Positions 1-7,775 of a DNA stretch of 64,000 bases are shown one piece after another. Positions within the stretch are counted from its first letter, which is position 1. Every line of letters begins with the position of its first letter. The position numbers and the translations under genes are program-made. Under the pieces are notes generated by a model. It saw only the letters and a program-made list of their open reading frames with translations. It did no database searches and was not told where the DNA came from. Source of the stretch: Amycolatopsis decaplanina DSM 44594 (GTDB lineage: Bacteria; Actinomycetota; Actinomycetes; Mycobacteriales; Pseudonocardiaceae); contig NZ_AOHO01000055.1 in NCBI RefSeq assembly GCF_000342005.1, positions 179,329 through 243,328 of the forward strand. Reading direction: 5' to 3'.

Positions 1-638
1 TTGGCCGGAGCCTTCTTCGCGGGAGCCTTGGCGGCGGGAGCCTTGGCGGCCGGCTTCGCGGCGGCCTTGGTGGCGGTCGCCTTCTTGGCCGTGGTGGCGC
101 GAGTCGTGGCCTTGGCGGCGGTCTTCGGCGCGGCCTTGGCGGCGGTCGTCTTGGCCGCTGCCTTGGTCGCGGTCGCCTTGGCGGCCGGCTTCGCGGCGGC
201 GCGCGTCGTCGTGGCGGCGGCGGCGCGGGTCCGCGTGGTCGTGGAACGCGTCGCGGCCGGGCGGCTGGCGGCCGTCCGGGTCGTCGTCGCGCGGGTGGTG
301 GTGGCACGAGTGGTGGTGCCGGCGGTCGCGCGCTTCACAGCGGTGGCCTTCGGCAGCTTCTTCGAACCACTGATGACGTCCTTGAAGGTCGTGCCGGCGC
401 GGAAGGCGGGCACGTTGGTCTTCTTGACGCGAACGGTCTCACCGGTGCGCGGGTTCCGCGCGGTGCGGGCGGCGCGGGCGCGCTTCTCGAACACACCGAA
501 GCCGGTGATGTTCACCTTCTCGCCCTTGTTGACCGTCCGGATGATGATGTCGACAAGGCCATCGACGGCCTCCGACGCGACCTTCTTGTCGCCCAGGCGC
601 TCCGACAGCGCCTCGATCAGCTGGGCCTTGTTGGCCAT
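1..638 (-). CDS. hup: HU-family nucleoid protein with Lys/Ala-rich tail (3' end beyond window)
   Basis: DNA-bending nucleoid-associated protein. From the ATG at 636-638 the product starts MANKAQLIEALSERLG and follows the HU fold to about residue 95, including the RNPRTGE turn of the DNA-binding arm at residues 61-67. From about residue 95 to the window edge there are more than 110 residues of Ala/Lys/Thr/Arg repeats, the histone-H1-like tail of actinobacterial HupB/HupS proteins. A GGAGG Shine-Dalgarno lies 6 nt upstream of the ATG. The frame is open to base 1, so the stop codon is outside; 212 codons are visible. The identification is secure; which actinobacterial HU paralogue it is cannot be told. 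Confidence 0.95.
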   Translation of the reverse strand, partial: MANKAQLIEALSERLGDKKVASEAVDGLVDIIIRTVNKGEKVNITGFGVFEKRARAARTARNPRTGETVRVKKTNVPAFRAGTTFKDVISGSKKLPKATAVKRATAGTTTRATTTRATTTRTAASRPAATRSTTTRTRAAAATTTRAAAKPAAKATATKAAAKTTAAKAAPKTAAKATTRATTAKKATATKAAAKPAAKAPAAKAPAKKAPA

Positions 639-767
639 TCCAGTCCTCCAAGAAGAACTACTTGTACACGGCCCCGTCGGCCGACTTAGCGCACACGGTA
701 TTACCAATGCAGCACAAATTCCAAACGACGCGCGGAAATTTCCCTTGCCTCGGGGGCTGTTCCGCCT

Positions 768-796
768 CCCGAGGGACCCCTTCAGGGCCCCTCGGG
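768..796. terminator. GC-rich hairpin between hup and leuD
   Basis: CCCGAGGG at 768-775 pairs with CCCTCGGG at 789-796, with an inner CCC/GGG pairing around TTCA. It lies in the 253-bp gap between the leuD stop and the hup start. It has no clear T-tract, so the terminator role is inferred. Confidence 0.4.
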
Positions 797-846
797 GTGC
801 CGTTCGGTGTGGTTCCGGGGCTGTTGTGAAGACCCTCGGCCGGGGT

Positions 847-876
847 GCGGATTCCCTGCTCAGCAAGGGAATCCGC
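847..876 (-). terminator. Terminator hairpin after leuCD
   Basis: The 11-bp perfect inverted repeat GCGGATTCCCT (847-857) / AGGGAATCCGC (866-876), with an 8-nt loop, begins 16 bp beyond the leuD stop codon. It is placed to end leuCD transcripts. Confidence 0.6.
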
Positions 877-891
877 CTCCTTCGACCTGCC

Positions 892-1494
892 CTAGGAGAT
901 GGCCGCCGGGAGGGTCACCGGCTTCCAGGAGGGGCGCCGGGTCTCGAAAGTGTCGATCTCCTCCGCGTGGCGGAGTGTCAGGGCGATGTCGTCGAGCCCT
1001 TCGAGGAGCCGCCAGCGGGTGTAGTCGTCGATCTGGAAGGGCGCGGTGAAGTCCTTGGCTCGTACCGTCTTCGACTCGAGGTCCACCGTGACCTCCGTCC
1101 CGGGCTCGTTTTCGAGCAGCTTCCACAGCAGTTCGACGTCCGCCTGCTCGACCTGGGCGGCGACAAGACCCTGCTTGCCCGAGTTGCCGCGGAAGATGTC
1201 CGCGAACCGGGAGGAGATCACGACGCGGAACCCGTAGTCCATCAAGGCCCAGACCGCGTGCTCACGGGAGGAACCGGTGCCGAAGTCCGGGCCCGCGACC
1301 AGGACCGACCCGCTTTTGAAGGGGTCTTGGTTGAGGATGAACGACTCGTCGGAACGCCAGGCGGCGAAGAGCCCGTCCTCGAAGCCGGTGCGGCTCACGC
1401 GCTTGAGGTAGACCGCCGGGATGATCTGGTCAGTGTCCACGTTGGACCTGCGCAGCGGGACTCCGACGCCGGTGTGGTGGGTGAACGCGTCCAT
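892..1494 (-). CDS. leuD: 3-isopropylmalate dehydratase small subunit
   Basis: Small (swivel-domain) subunit of isopropylmalate isomerase, which converts 2- to 3-isopropylmalate in leucine biosynthesis together with LeuC. The 200-residue product starts MDAFTHHTGVGVPLRRSNVDTDQIIP and contains the family segments DTDQIIPA near residue 20 and FGTGSSREHA near residue 70. Length matches the family. It lies 32 nt downstream of leuC on the same strand, so the two are almost certainly co-transcribed, and a hairpin follows at 847-876. Confidence 0.96.
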   Translation of the reverse strand: MDAFTHHTGVGVPLRRSNVDTDQIIPAVYLKRVSRTGFEDGLFAAWRSDESFILNQDPFKSGSVLVAGPDFGTGSSREHAVWALMDYGFRVVISSRFADIFRGNSGKQGLVAAQVEQADVELLWKLLENEPGTEVTVDLESKTVRAKDFTAPFQIDDYTRWRLLEGLDDIALTLRHAEEIDTFETRRPSWKPVTLPAAIS

Positions 1495-1526
1495 GGTTGG
1501 GAACTCCTTCGCGGATGTCAGCGATG

Positions 1527-2945
1527 TCAGCGGGCGGCGGCGGGTCGCAGGTCTTCGGGGCTGGACAGCGTTCCCCGCACGGCCGTGGCGGCCGCCACGA
1601 GCGGGGAGACCAGATGCGTCCGGCCACCCTTGCCCTGCCTGCCTTCGAAGTTGCGGTTCGAGGTCGACGCGCTGCGCTCACCCGGCTTGAGCTGGTCCGG
1701 GTTCATGCCGAGGCACATCGAGCAGCCCGCCTGACGCCATTCCGCGCCCGCTTCGGTGAAGACCCGGTCCAGCCCTTCGGCTTCCGCCGCCTGGCGGACC
1801 CGCATCGAGCCGGGGACGACGAGCATCCGCACCGAATCGGCGACCTTGTGCCCGCGCAGGACGTCGGCCGCGGCCCTCAGATCCTCGATACGGCCGTTCG
1901 TGCACGAGCCGAGGAAGACGGTGTCCACCGCGATCTCACGCAGCGGCGTTCCCGGCTTCAGGTCCATATAGGACAGGGCCTTTTCAGCGGCGATGCGCTC
2001 GTTCTCGTCGCCGATCCGCTCGGGATCGGGCACCGCGGCGCCCAGCGGCAGCCCCTGGCCCGGATTCGTGCCCCAGGTCACGAAAGGCGTGAGCTCGTCG
2101 GCGTTCAGGCGCACCTCGGCGTCGAAGACGGCGTCGTCGTCCGTGCGGAGCTCGCGCCAGTTCTCGACGGCGGCGTCCCAATCGGCGCCCCGCGGCGCGT
2201 GCGCGCGGCCCTTCAGATACGCGAACGTCGTCTCGTCCGGTGCGATGAGCCCGGCGCGCGCGCCGGCTTCGATGGACATGTTGCACACCGTCATCCGGGC
2301 TTCCATCGACAGCTTCTCGATGGCTTCGCCGCGGTACTCGAGGACGTAGCCCTGTCCACCGCCGGTGCCGATCTTCGCGATCACCGCGAGGATGATGTCC
2401 TTCGCCGTGACGCCGGGGCGCAGTTCTCCGTCGACCGTGATCGCCATCGTCTTGAATGGACGGAGCGGCAGGGTCTGCGTGGCCATCACGTGTTCGACCT
2501 CCGAGGTGCCGATCCCGAAGGCCATCGCGCCGAAGGCGCCGTGCGTCGAGGTGTGACTGTCGCCGCACACCACGGTCATCCCGGGCTGGGTCAGGCCCAG
2601 CTGCGGGCCGATGACGTGCACGATGCCCTGCTCGGCGTCGCCCATCGGGTGCAACCGGACGCCGAACTCCGCACAGTTCGCGCGAAGGGTGTCGACCTGG
2701 GTGCGGGACACGGGATCCGCGATCGGCAGCTCGATGTCGATCGTCGGGACGTTGTGGTCCTCGGTCGCGATGGTGAGGTCGGGGCGGCGCAGTTTCCGGC
2801 CGGCCAGGCGGAGTCCGTCGAACGCCTGCGGGCTGGTGACCTCGTGCAGCAGGTGGAGATCGATGTAGAGCAGGTCGGGCTCGGCCCCCTCGCCGCGCCG
2901 CACCAGGTGCGACTCCCACACTTTCTCGGCCAGTGTCCGGGGCAT
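1527..2945 (-). CDS. leuC: 3-isopropylmalate dehydratase large subunit
   Basis: Catalytic [4Fe-4S] subunit of isopropylmalate isomerase. The chosen ATG (2943-2945) gives 472 residues beginning MPRTLAEKVWESHLV, the usual LeuC start, with AGGAG just upstream; the frame runs open further upstream but that extension has no LeuC similarity. Cluster-ligand segments GSCTNGR and AGCSMCLGMNPD are present in the C-terminal half, as are GDSHTSTHGAFG and TEDHNVPT. It is divergent from the IclR regulator at 3026, the arrangement of ndgR-leuCD in actinomycetes. Confidence 0.97.
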   Translation of the reverse strand: MPRTLAEKVWESHLVRRGEGAEPDLLYIDLHLLHEVTSPQAFDGLRLAGRKLRRPDLTIATEDHNVPTIDIELPIADPVSRTQVDTLRANCAEFGVRLHPMGDAEQGIVHVIGPQLGLTQPGMTVVCGDSHTSTHGAFGAMAFGIGTSEVEHVMATQTLPLRPFKTMAITVDGELRPGVTAKDIILAVIAKIGTGGGQGYVLEYRGEAIEKLSMEARMTVCNMSIEAGARAGLIAPDETTFAYLKGRAHAPRGADWDAAVENWRELRTDDDAVFDAEVRLNADELTPFVTWGTNPGQGLPLGAAVPDPERIGDENERIAAEKALSYMDLKPGTPLREIAVDTVFLGSCTNGRIEDLRAAADVLRGHKVADSVRMLVVPGSMRVRQAAEAEGLDRVFTEAGAEWRQAGCSMCLGMNPDQLKPGERSASTSNRNFEGRQGKGGRTHLVSPLVAAATAVRGTLSSPEDLRPAAAR

Positions 2946-2989
2946 TTTCCGGCTCCTCACATGCGGTGAAATAGGTGCTTCCCACCATC

Positions 2990-3026
2990 TGGACATCTCA
3001 AACTTCGGGAAGATAGTATCGGCTTG
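2990..3026 (+). promoter_or_regulatory. Leaderless promoter of the IclR gene, overlapping the leuCD control region
   Basis: A -35 TGGACA (2990-2995) and -10 TAGTAT (3014-3019) are separated by 18 bp. The expected start site falls on the GTG start codon at 3026, with no Shine-Dalgarno, so the transcript is probably leaderless. The 80-bp leuC/IclR gap must also hold the leuC promoter and any IclR operator. Confidence 0.55.
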
Positions 3027-3727
3027 TGGGACAGCATAGCGGTATCGGAGTACTCGACAAGGCCGTGGCCGTGCTTCAGGCCGTGGCCGAAGATCCTTGT
3101 GGCCTGGCGGAACTGTGCACGCGGACCGGTTTGCCGCGCGCGACGGCGCATCGGCTCGCGGTCGGCCTCGAGGTGCATCGCCTGTTGCGCCGCGGCCCCG
3201 ACGGGCGCTGGCGGCCGGGTACCGCACTCGCGGAACTGGCGGGCGGTTCGACCGACCCGCTGCTCGACGCGGCGAGTTCGGTACTGCCGAAATTGCGCGA
3301 CATCACCGGCGAAAGCGTTCAGCTGTACCGCCGCGACGGCGTCCAGCGCGTCTGCGTTTCGACCGCGGAACCGCCGAGCGGACTCCGTGACACGGTGCCG
3401 ATCGGTTCACGGCTGCCGATGACCGCGGGCTCCGGCGCGAAGGTGCTCGCCGCGTGGTCGGATCCGCACACGCAGCGGACGATCCTCACCGAAGCGGTGT
3501 ACGGGGAGCGCACACTGCTCGAAGTCCGCCGCCGCGGCTGGGCCCAGAGCGTGGCGGAGCGGGAACCCGGTGTGGCGAGTGTCTCGGCGCCGGTACGGGA
3601 TTCGACGGGCACCGTCGTCGCCGCGGTGTCGGTTTCCGGGCCCATCGAACGTATAGGGCGTAAACCGGGGGCGCGCTGGGCCGCGGACCTGCTCGCCGCC
3701 GCGGACGCGCTGCAGGAGCGCCTCTGA
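3026..3727 (+). CDS. ndgR: IclR-family regulator, NdgR-like
   Basis: One-domain-plus-sensor transcriptional regulator of 233 residues. An N-terminal winged helix (residues ~5-65, with LAELCTRTGLPRATAHRLAVGLE as the HTH) precedes an IclR effector domain ending in the VSVSGPIERIG-type motif near residue 205. Divergence from leuCD matches NdgR/AreB of Streptomyces, which controls leucine and other amino-acid genes; that function is inferred from family and context. The GTG start sits directly at the predicted transcription start. A long hairpin at 3880-3926 ends the unit. Confidence 0.88.
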   Translation: MGQHSGIGVLDKAVAVLQAVAEDPCGLAELCTRTGLPRATAHRLAVGLEVHRLLRRGPDGRWRPGTALAELAGGSTDPLLDAASSVLPKLRDITGESVQLYRRDGVQRVCVSTAEPPSGLRDTVPIGSRLPMTAGSGAKVLAAWSDPHTQRTILTEAVYGERTLLEVRRRGWAQSVAEREPGVASVSAPVRDSTGTVVAAVSVSGPIERIGRKPGARWAADLLAAADALQERL

Positions 3728-3790
3728 CCTCAAGACGCGACGCTGGGGCATGAGTGGCGATTCGGCTTCCGGTGACGGAAGTGCGACGGT

Positions 3791-3843
3791 GTCGCGAAAG
3801 CCACTTTCGGGACACCAGACGTCGCGAAAGTGGCTTTCGCGAC
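3791..3843. repeat. Dispersed inverted repeat, GTCGCGAAAG family, copy 1
   Basis: Arms GTCGCGAAAGCCACTTTCG (3791-3809) and its exact complement (3825-3843) flank a 15-bp spacer. Each arm itself contains the small palindrome CGAAAG-CCA-CTTTCG. The same element occurs at 41701-41759. Confidence 0.85.
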
Positions 3844-3879
3844 AAGCCTCGGCCCCGGTATCGCCAGGGACCACGTCCC

Positions 3880-3926
3880 GGAAACGGTGAAGGCCCCCTG
3901 CGCCGCAGGGGGCCTTCACCGTTTCC
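3880..3926. terminator. Bidirectional terminator-like palindrome, GTGAAGG family, copy 1
   Basis: A 21-bp perfect arm (3880-3900) and its complement (3906-3926), extendable by one pair with a 3-nt loop. The core reads GTGAAGGCCCCCT. It lies between the convergent IclR gene and the gene ending at 3954. Confidence 0.8.
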
Positions 3927-3953
3927 CGGACCGTCCTGAAAGGACCGGCCGGA

Positions 3954-4346
3954 TCAGAACTCGTCGGCCTTGGTCAGCTCGTGTTCGAGTGTGTCGGCAC
4001 GTGTGACGAGGGACTTCAGCGGATGTTCGAACTCGTTGACCAGGTTCAGGTCGACCAGCGGGATCGTGTGCTTGAGCAGTGCGACACCGTCCACCACCGC
4101 CGCGCCGCCGACCGAGTCACCGCCCGCCAGTTCGAGCAGGCGCCGCAGATCGATCTTGTCCGCCCAGCCGACCGGAGACGAGATCTCCACCCACTCCGCG
4201 CCGTCGTGGTCGGGCAAGTGGTGCAAGGACACCTGCTGGCCGCGGCCGTCGCCGGTGTCGACCCGGAACCGGAGCCAGCCGTCCCGCTCTTCGAGCACCT
4301 CGTACCGTGCCCGGACGAAATTGATCACGCCTGCCCAGATGGACAC
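3954..4346 (-). CDS. Conserved hypothetical protein, possibly YbjN/CesT-like
   Basis: The product is about 130 residues, starting VSIWAGVINFVRARYEVLEE if the GTG at 4346 is used; in-frame GTG 4355 and an upstream ATG near 4397 are alternatives, none with a convincing ribosome site. The sequence alternates beta segments and a C-terminal helix, with the run LLKHTIPLVDLNLVNEFEHPL near residue 95. That run resembles YbjN/type III-chaperone-like proteins, but the similarity is weak and no function is claimed. It has no signal peptide or membrane segment. It is a monocistron between two palindromes. Confidence 0.7.
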   Translation of the reverse strand: MSIWAGVINFVRARYEVLEERDGWLRFRVDTGDGRGQQVSLHHLPDHDGAEWVEISSPVGWADKIDLRRLLELAGGDSVGGAAVVDGVALLKHTIPLVDLNLVNEFEHPLKSLVTRADTLEHELTKADEF

Positions 4347-4428
4347 CCTCGTCACCTCTCGGTTTCGCCGCCTCGTGCGCTGTCGAGCATGGCACATCCG
4401 GGGCGGGTCCAGCCCGTGGGAGGGAGCT

Positions 4429-4501
4429 GAAGGGGACTTTCCCCGCGTCTCACGCCGCCAAGGGCGCTTTCACCACGCGGCATGCGGGGAAAGTCCCCTT
4501 C
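4429..4501. terminator. Terminator-like palindrome, GGGACTTTCCCCGC family, copy 1
   Basis: Arms GAAGGGGACTTTCCCCGC (4429-4446) and its exact complement (4484-4501) enclose a 37-bp spacer with further short complementarity (ACGCCG/CGCGG). It follows the stop codon of the response regulator at 4532. The same arm sequence recurs at 27045-27122. Confidence 0.75.
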
Positions 4502-4531
4502 GGCCACTGTGACTCAAGTGGCGTGAGTGAC

Positions 4532-5197
4532 TCACTGAAGCGGCGCCATCCGGTACCCGGACCCGCGCACGGTATGGATCAGCGGCGGATCCTTCAGCTT
4601 CCGCCGCAGCCGCGCGATCACGACGTCCAGCACGTTCGACGCCGGATCAGCCATCTCGTCCCACGCGTACCGGATCAGTTCCCGCCGCGAAACCGGCCGT
4701 CCGGACGCGGCCATCAGCCGCTCCATGACGAGATACTCCTTGCGGGTCACGGTGAGAAGCACGCCCGCCCGCGCGATCTGATGCCTTCCGGTGTCGAGTT
4801 CCACGTCGGCGCACCGCAGGACGACCGCCTGCCCGGCCATGTCGCGGCGGCACAGGCTGCGCACCCTGGCGATCAGTTCCGGCATCGCGAACGGTTTGAC
4901 CAGGTAGTCGCCTCCGCCGACACGCAACCCGTCGATCCGGTCGGCGACGCTGTCGCGCGCGGTCAGGAACAGCACCGGCATCGGCCATCCGGCGCCGCGC
5001 CGGTTCCGCACGTACAGCAACGCGTCGCCCGAAGGCAGCATCCGGTCGAACACCGCGCAGTCGTAGGCGTTCACCATCAGCGCCTCGTCGGCGCCGGGCA
5101 GGTCGGCGGCGGTGTCCACCGCGAAACCGTCGCCGCGCAGGGCGAATTCCAGCGCCACCCGCAAGTTTTCGTCGTCCTCGGTCACCAGCACCCGCAC
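4532..5197 (-). CDS. Orphan OmpR/PhoB-type response regulator
   Basis: Two-domain DNA-binding response regulator of 221 residues. The receiver domain has acidic residues E7-D8-D9, the predicted phosphorylation site D51 in VFDRMLP, and the conserved LTARD and DYLVKPF motifs. The C-terminal winged helix ends IHTVRGSGYRMAP. No histidine kinase is adjacent. It is a close paralogue of the regulator at 7767 (shared EDDENLR, DRMLP.GDA, PVLFLTARD, LVKPF, VLDVV.ARLRRKLK.P), so it may share the kinase at 8429 or bind similar sites. The start is a GTG; the tandem repeats at 5220-5302 lie just upstream. Confidence 0.92.
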   Translation of the reverse strand: MRVLVTEDDENLRVALEFALRGDGFAVDTAADLPGADEALMVNAYDCAVFDRMLPSGDALLYVRNRRGAGWPMPVLFLTARDSVADRIDGLRVGGGDYLVKPFAMPELIARVRSLCRRDMAGQAVVLRCADVELDTGRHQIARAGVLLTVTRKEYLVMERLMAASGRPVSRRELIRYAWDEMADPASNVLDVVIARLRRKLKDPPLIHTVRGSGYRMAPLQ

Positions 5198-5219
5198 ACT
5201 GGCACCTTAGTGTCTGTGG

Positions 5220-5302
5220 GTGAACCCGTGTCCGCGATCGACCTCCGGCAGGGCCTTACCGGCCATAGGTGAACCCGCGTCCCCGATCGACCTCCGGCAG
5301 GG
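5220..5302. repeat. Two tandem copies of a 34-bp direct repeat
   Basis: The units at 5220-5253 and 5269-5302 share GTGAACCC(G)...GATCGACCTCCGGCAGGG with two differences and a 49-bp period. They fill the gap between the orphan regulator and the stop codon of the beta-helix/AAA gene. The role is unknown. Confidence 0.75.
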
Positions 5303-5304
5303 CG

Positions 5305-6954
5305 TCAGCGTGCGATGGCCGCCTCCACGTCGGCCACGCGCAACCCGCGCAGTTCTTCGACGGCGGGCATCCGCCCTGTCAGCCGCAAGCGCTGTGACTG
5401 AGCCGTGCGCGCCTTCTCGAACAGCAGGCGCGCGTCCCGCGCGTTGCCGAAGTTGACGTCACCCGAGACGCGCCGGAAGTGGTCGGTGAGCACCGGGCCG
5501 GCATCGGGATCGAGTTCGTAGTCCCCCGCGGACGCCATCCGCCCGAAGATGGCGAGCAGCTCGGCGGGGCTGTAGTTCTCGAACTCGATCGTCTTGCCGA
5601 AGCGGGACGCGAGACCGGGGTTGGCGGCGAGGAAGCCGGCCATCTCGTCGGTGTACCCGGCCACGATCACCGCCACCTCGTCGCGATGTTCCTCCATCAA
5701 CGGGACCAGGGTGTCGATCGCCTCCTGGCCGAAGTCGCCGCCCGAACCCGCGAACCGCGTGAGCGTGTAGGCCTCGTCGATGAACAGGACACCGCCTTTG
5801 GCCTCCTCGAACACGGTCGCGGTCTTCTCCGCGGTGTGCCCGATGTACTGCCCGACGAGCTCGCGGCGGGTCACCTCGTGGAATTCGCCGATCGGCAGGA
5901 CTCCCAGCGCCTTCAGCAGTTTCCCGTAGATCCGCGCGACCGTCGTCTTCCCGGTGCCGGGCGCGCCCGCGAAGATCAGATGGTGCCCGGCGGCGCCGAC
6001 CGGCAGCCCGGCCCGGCGGCGCCATTCGTTGACCTGCAACTCGTCGACCAGCGCGCGGACCTCTTCCTTGACCCCGGGAAGACCGATCATCGCGTCGAGT
6101 TCGGCGAGCATGTCGTCCAGGGCGCTGTCCCCCACGGCGCCGGGATCCACGGCTTCGCTGACTGTCGGCGTCGCCCCTTCGGCGATCGCGATCCCGGGTT
6201 CCGCGGTGTTGCTGACCCGGCAGGCGGAGATCTCACCGCCGCAGCCGGACGCGAACGCGATCCCCGGACCGCGTGTGCCGGTGACCGTGCACCGCTCGAT
6301 CACCGGCCCTCCGTGGTGCGCCACTGCGATCCCCTCGTGACCGGTGTGGGAGATCACGCAGCCTTCGATACTCGGCCGGGCGTACTGGTAGACGTAAACG
6401 CCGCGCAGCCCGCATCCGGTCACCGTGCAGCCTGCCACGACGGGATCGGCGCCCTGGCCGAGGGTGATCCCGTCGCCCGTCACGTCTTCGACGGTGGTGT
6501 CCTCGATCCTGCCGGGCGAGCCGTCGACGAGGATCCCCTGCTCCGCCGCCGAGATCACGCAGCCGGTCACGGTGAACGCCGTCGCGCCGCGGATCGCGAT
6601 CGCCGGTCCACGCCCGCCGGAGACGGTGCAGTGCCGGACGGTCAATTCCGTGTCGTGGGACTGGATCGCGGAAGCGCCGCCCGCCAGGACCTCGATCTCT
6701 TCGAGGACAAGCGCTCCGCCGGTGGTGCGGAAAACGGGCCGGTCGGCGCCCCGGCCGTCGACGACGACGGTGGCGCCGTCCGCAGCGGCCAGGGTCACCC
6801 GAATGCCGGTCAGTTCGACGGTTTCCGCGTATTCGCCGCTTGCGATGGTGATGACGGCGTTGTCGGACGCTTCCGCCAAGGCGTCGCCGATGGTCGGATA
6901 CGCGCCGGGCCGCCGCGCCACCAGGAGAACACGGCCGGGAGTCGAGGTGGTCAT
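5305..6954 (-). CDS. Right-handed beta-helix / CbxX-type AAA+ ATPase fusion (EccA-like C-terminal half)
   Basis: A 549-residue two-part protein. Residues ~10-265 are repeats of roughly 22 residues rich in G, V, I and T (TVSGGRGPAIAI, VISHTGHEGIAV, RVSNTAEPGIAI), the pattern of a pectate-lyase-like right-handed beta-helix. Residues ~275-549 are a CbxX/CfqX AAA+ module with Walker A GAPGTGKT (330-337) and Walker B GGVLFIDEAY (387-396). Type VII EccA ATPases pair TPRs with this same AAA module, so a chaperone role for secreted substrates is plausible but inferred. Its start codon shares one base (TGATG) with the stop of the LuxR-type gene, indicating an operon. Confidence 0.9.
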   Translation of the reverse strand: MTTSTPGRVLLVARRPGAYPTIGDALAEASDNAVITIASGEYAETVELTGIRVTLAAADGATVVVDGRGADRPVFRTTGGALVLEEIEVLAGGASAIQSHDTELTVRHCTVSGGRGPAIAIRGATAFTVTGCVISAAEQGILVDGSPGRIEDTTVEDVTGDGITLGQGADPVVAGCTVTGCGLRGVYVYQYARPSIEGCVISHTGHEGIAVAHHGGPVIERCTVTGTRGPGIAFASGCGGEISACRVSNTAEPGIAIAEGATPTVSEAVDPGAVGDSALDDMLAELDAMIGLPGVKEEVRALVDELQVNEWRRRAGLPVGAAGHHLIFAGAPGTGKTTVARIYGKLLKALGVLPIGEFHEVTRRELVGQYIGHTAEKTATVFEEAKGGVLFIDEAYTLTRFAGSGGDFGQEAIDTLVPLMEEHRDEVAVIVAGYTDEMAGFLAANPGLASRFGKTIEFENYSPAELLAIFGRMASAGDYELDPDAGPVLTDHFRRVSGDVNFGNARDARLLFEKARTAQSQRLRLTGRMPAVEELRGLRVADVEAAIAR

Positions 6955-7607
6955 CAGCCCGCCTTCGCCATCAGCCAGCCGCGGTCGACGGCCTTGGCGC
7001 CGGCCTGGAACCGGCTGCGGGCACCGAGCCGGTTCATGATGTCGGCGACCATCCGGCGCACCGTGCGCACCGAGATCCCGAGCCGCGCGGCGGCGGATTC
7101 GTCGGTCGTACCGGAGAAGAGCAGCGCCAGCAGCTCCTGCTCGCGGCAGGTCAGGATCGAAGCGTTCCCGGACTCCGGGAGAGCCACCGGGACGAGCGGG
7201 GCGGCGGCCTGCCAGATGCGCTCGAACAGCCCCACCGTCGCGGTGACCACGCCGGGCAGCCGGAACACCGCGGATCCGGCCTGCCTGCCTTCCGCGGGCA
7301 GGACGACCGACGTCCGGTCGATCACCAGCGCGTCCATCGGGACCTCGGCGTCGGTCCGCACCTCGGCCCCGGCCCGCGAAAGCCGGCTGAGCGCGCCGGA
7401 CATCCGCGCGGAGTCGGGGAAGAGCACCTTGTGGCGTACGCCGGGGCGCACGTTCGCGAGCGCGATCCGCTGGAACGCGGTGTCCGTTCCCGTGCTCATG
7501 ACGAGCACTTCACCGGTCGCTTCGGCGAGCAGTTCGCCGAGTCCCGCCCGGTCGCTGCCCGGGCCCGCTCCCGTGACCAGGCTGAGCCGGCCGGTCTGCA
7601 CGGTCAT
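6954..7607 (-). CDS. LuxR-type helix-turn-helix regulator
   Basis: About 217 residues from the ATG at 7607, preceded by GGGAGG. The N-terminal ~140 residues form an alpha/beta region without a receiver aspartate and resemble the TrmB/PLD-like half of actinobacterial LuxR regulators. The C-terminal LuxR HTH begins at LTCREQELLALL and contains ESAAARLGISVRTVRRMVADIMNRLGA. It is translationally coupled to the beta-helix/AAA gene, so it may regulate or be co-regulated with that protein. It is divergent from the two-component operon at 7767. Confidence 0.88.
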   Translation of the reverse strand: MTVQTGRLSLVTGAGPGSDRAGLGELLAEATGEVLVMSTGTDTAFQRIALANVRPGVRHKVLFPDSARMSGALSRLSRAGAEVRTDAEVPMDALVIDRTSVVLPAEGRQAGSAVFRLPGVVTATVGLFERIWQAAAPLVPVALPESGNASILTCREQELLALLFSGTTDESAAARLGISVRTVRRMVADIMNRLGARSRFQAGAKAVDRGWLMAKAG

Positions 7608-7750
7608 CGCAGGTACCTCCCTTTTTTCCCGGCGCGGTGCCGCCGACGACGTCCTGTTCATGCCAGTTCCCGCCGTCCGGGCGGGCGGGGCCACCCGACG
7701 CGTTAGCGTTCAGGGGCACCGCGGAACTGCACGCATCCACTTTCGCTGTC

Positions 7751-7775
7751 CGAACATGAGGTTTTGATGACACGG
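7751..7775 (+). promoter_or_regulatory. Candidate response-regulator binding site overlapping the RR start codon
   Basis: The 25-bp sequence contains CATGAGGTTTTGATGACAC, with two ATGA units 11 bp apart, the spacing of OmpR/PhoB tandem half-sites. It matches the complement of 37974-37998 at 24 of 25 positions. Here it covers the ATG of the response regulator (7767), which suggests autoregulation. Confidence 0.6.

Noticed and set aside
1..1734. Long plus-strand open frame over hup and leuD
   Set aside because: It is the antisense of two clear genes; its Ala/Val-rich product mirrors the Lys/Ala repeat codons of the HU tail and has no family match.
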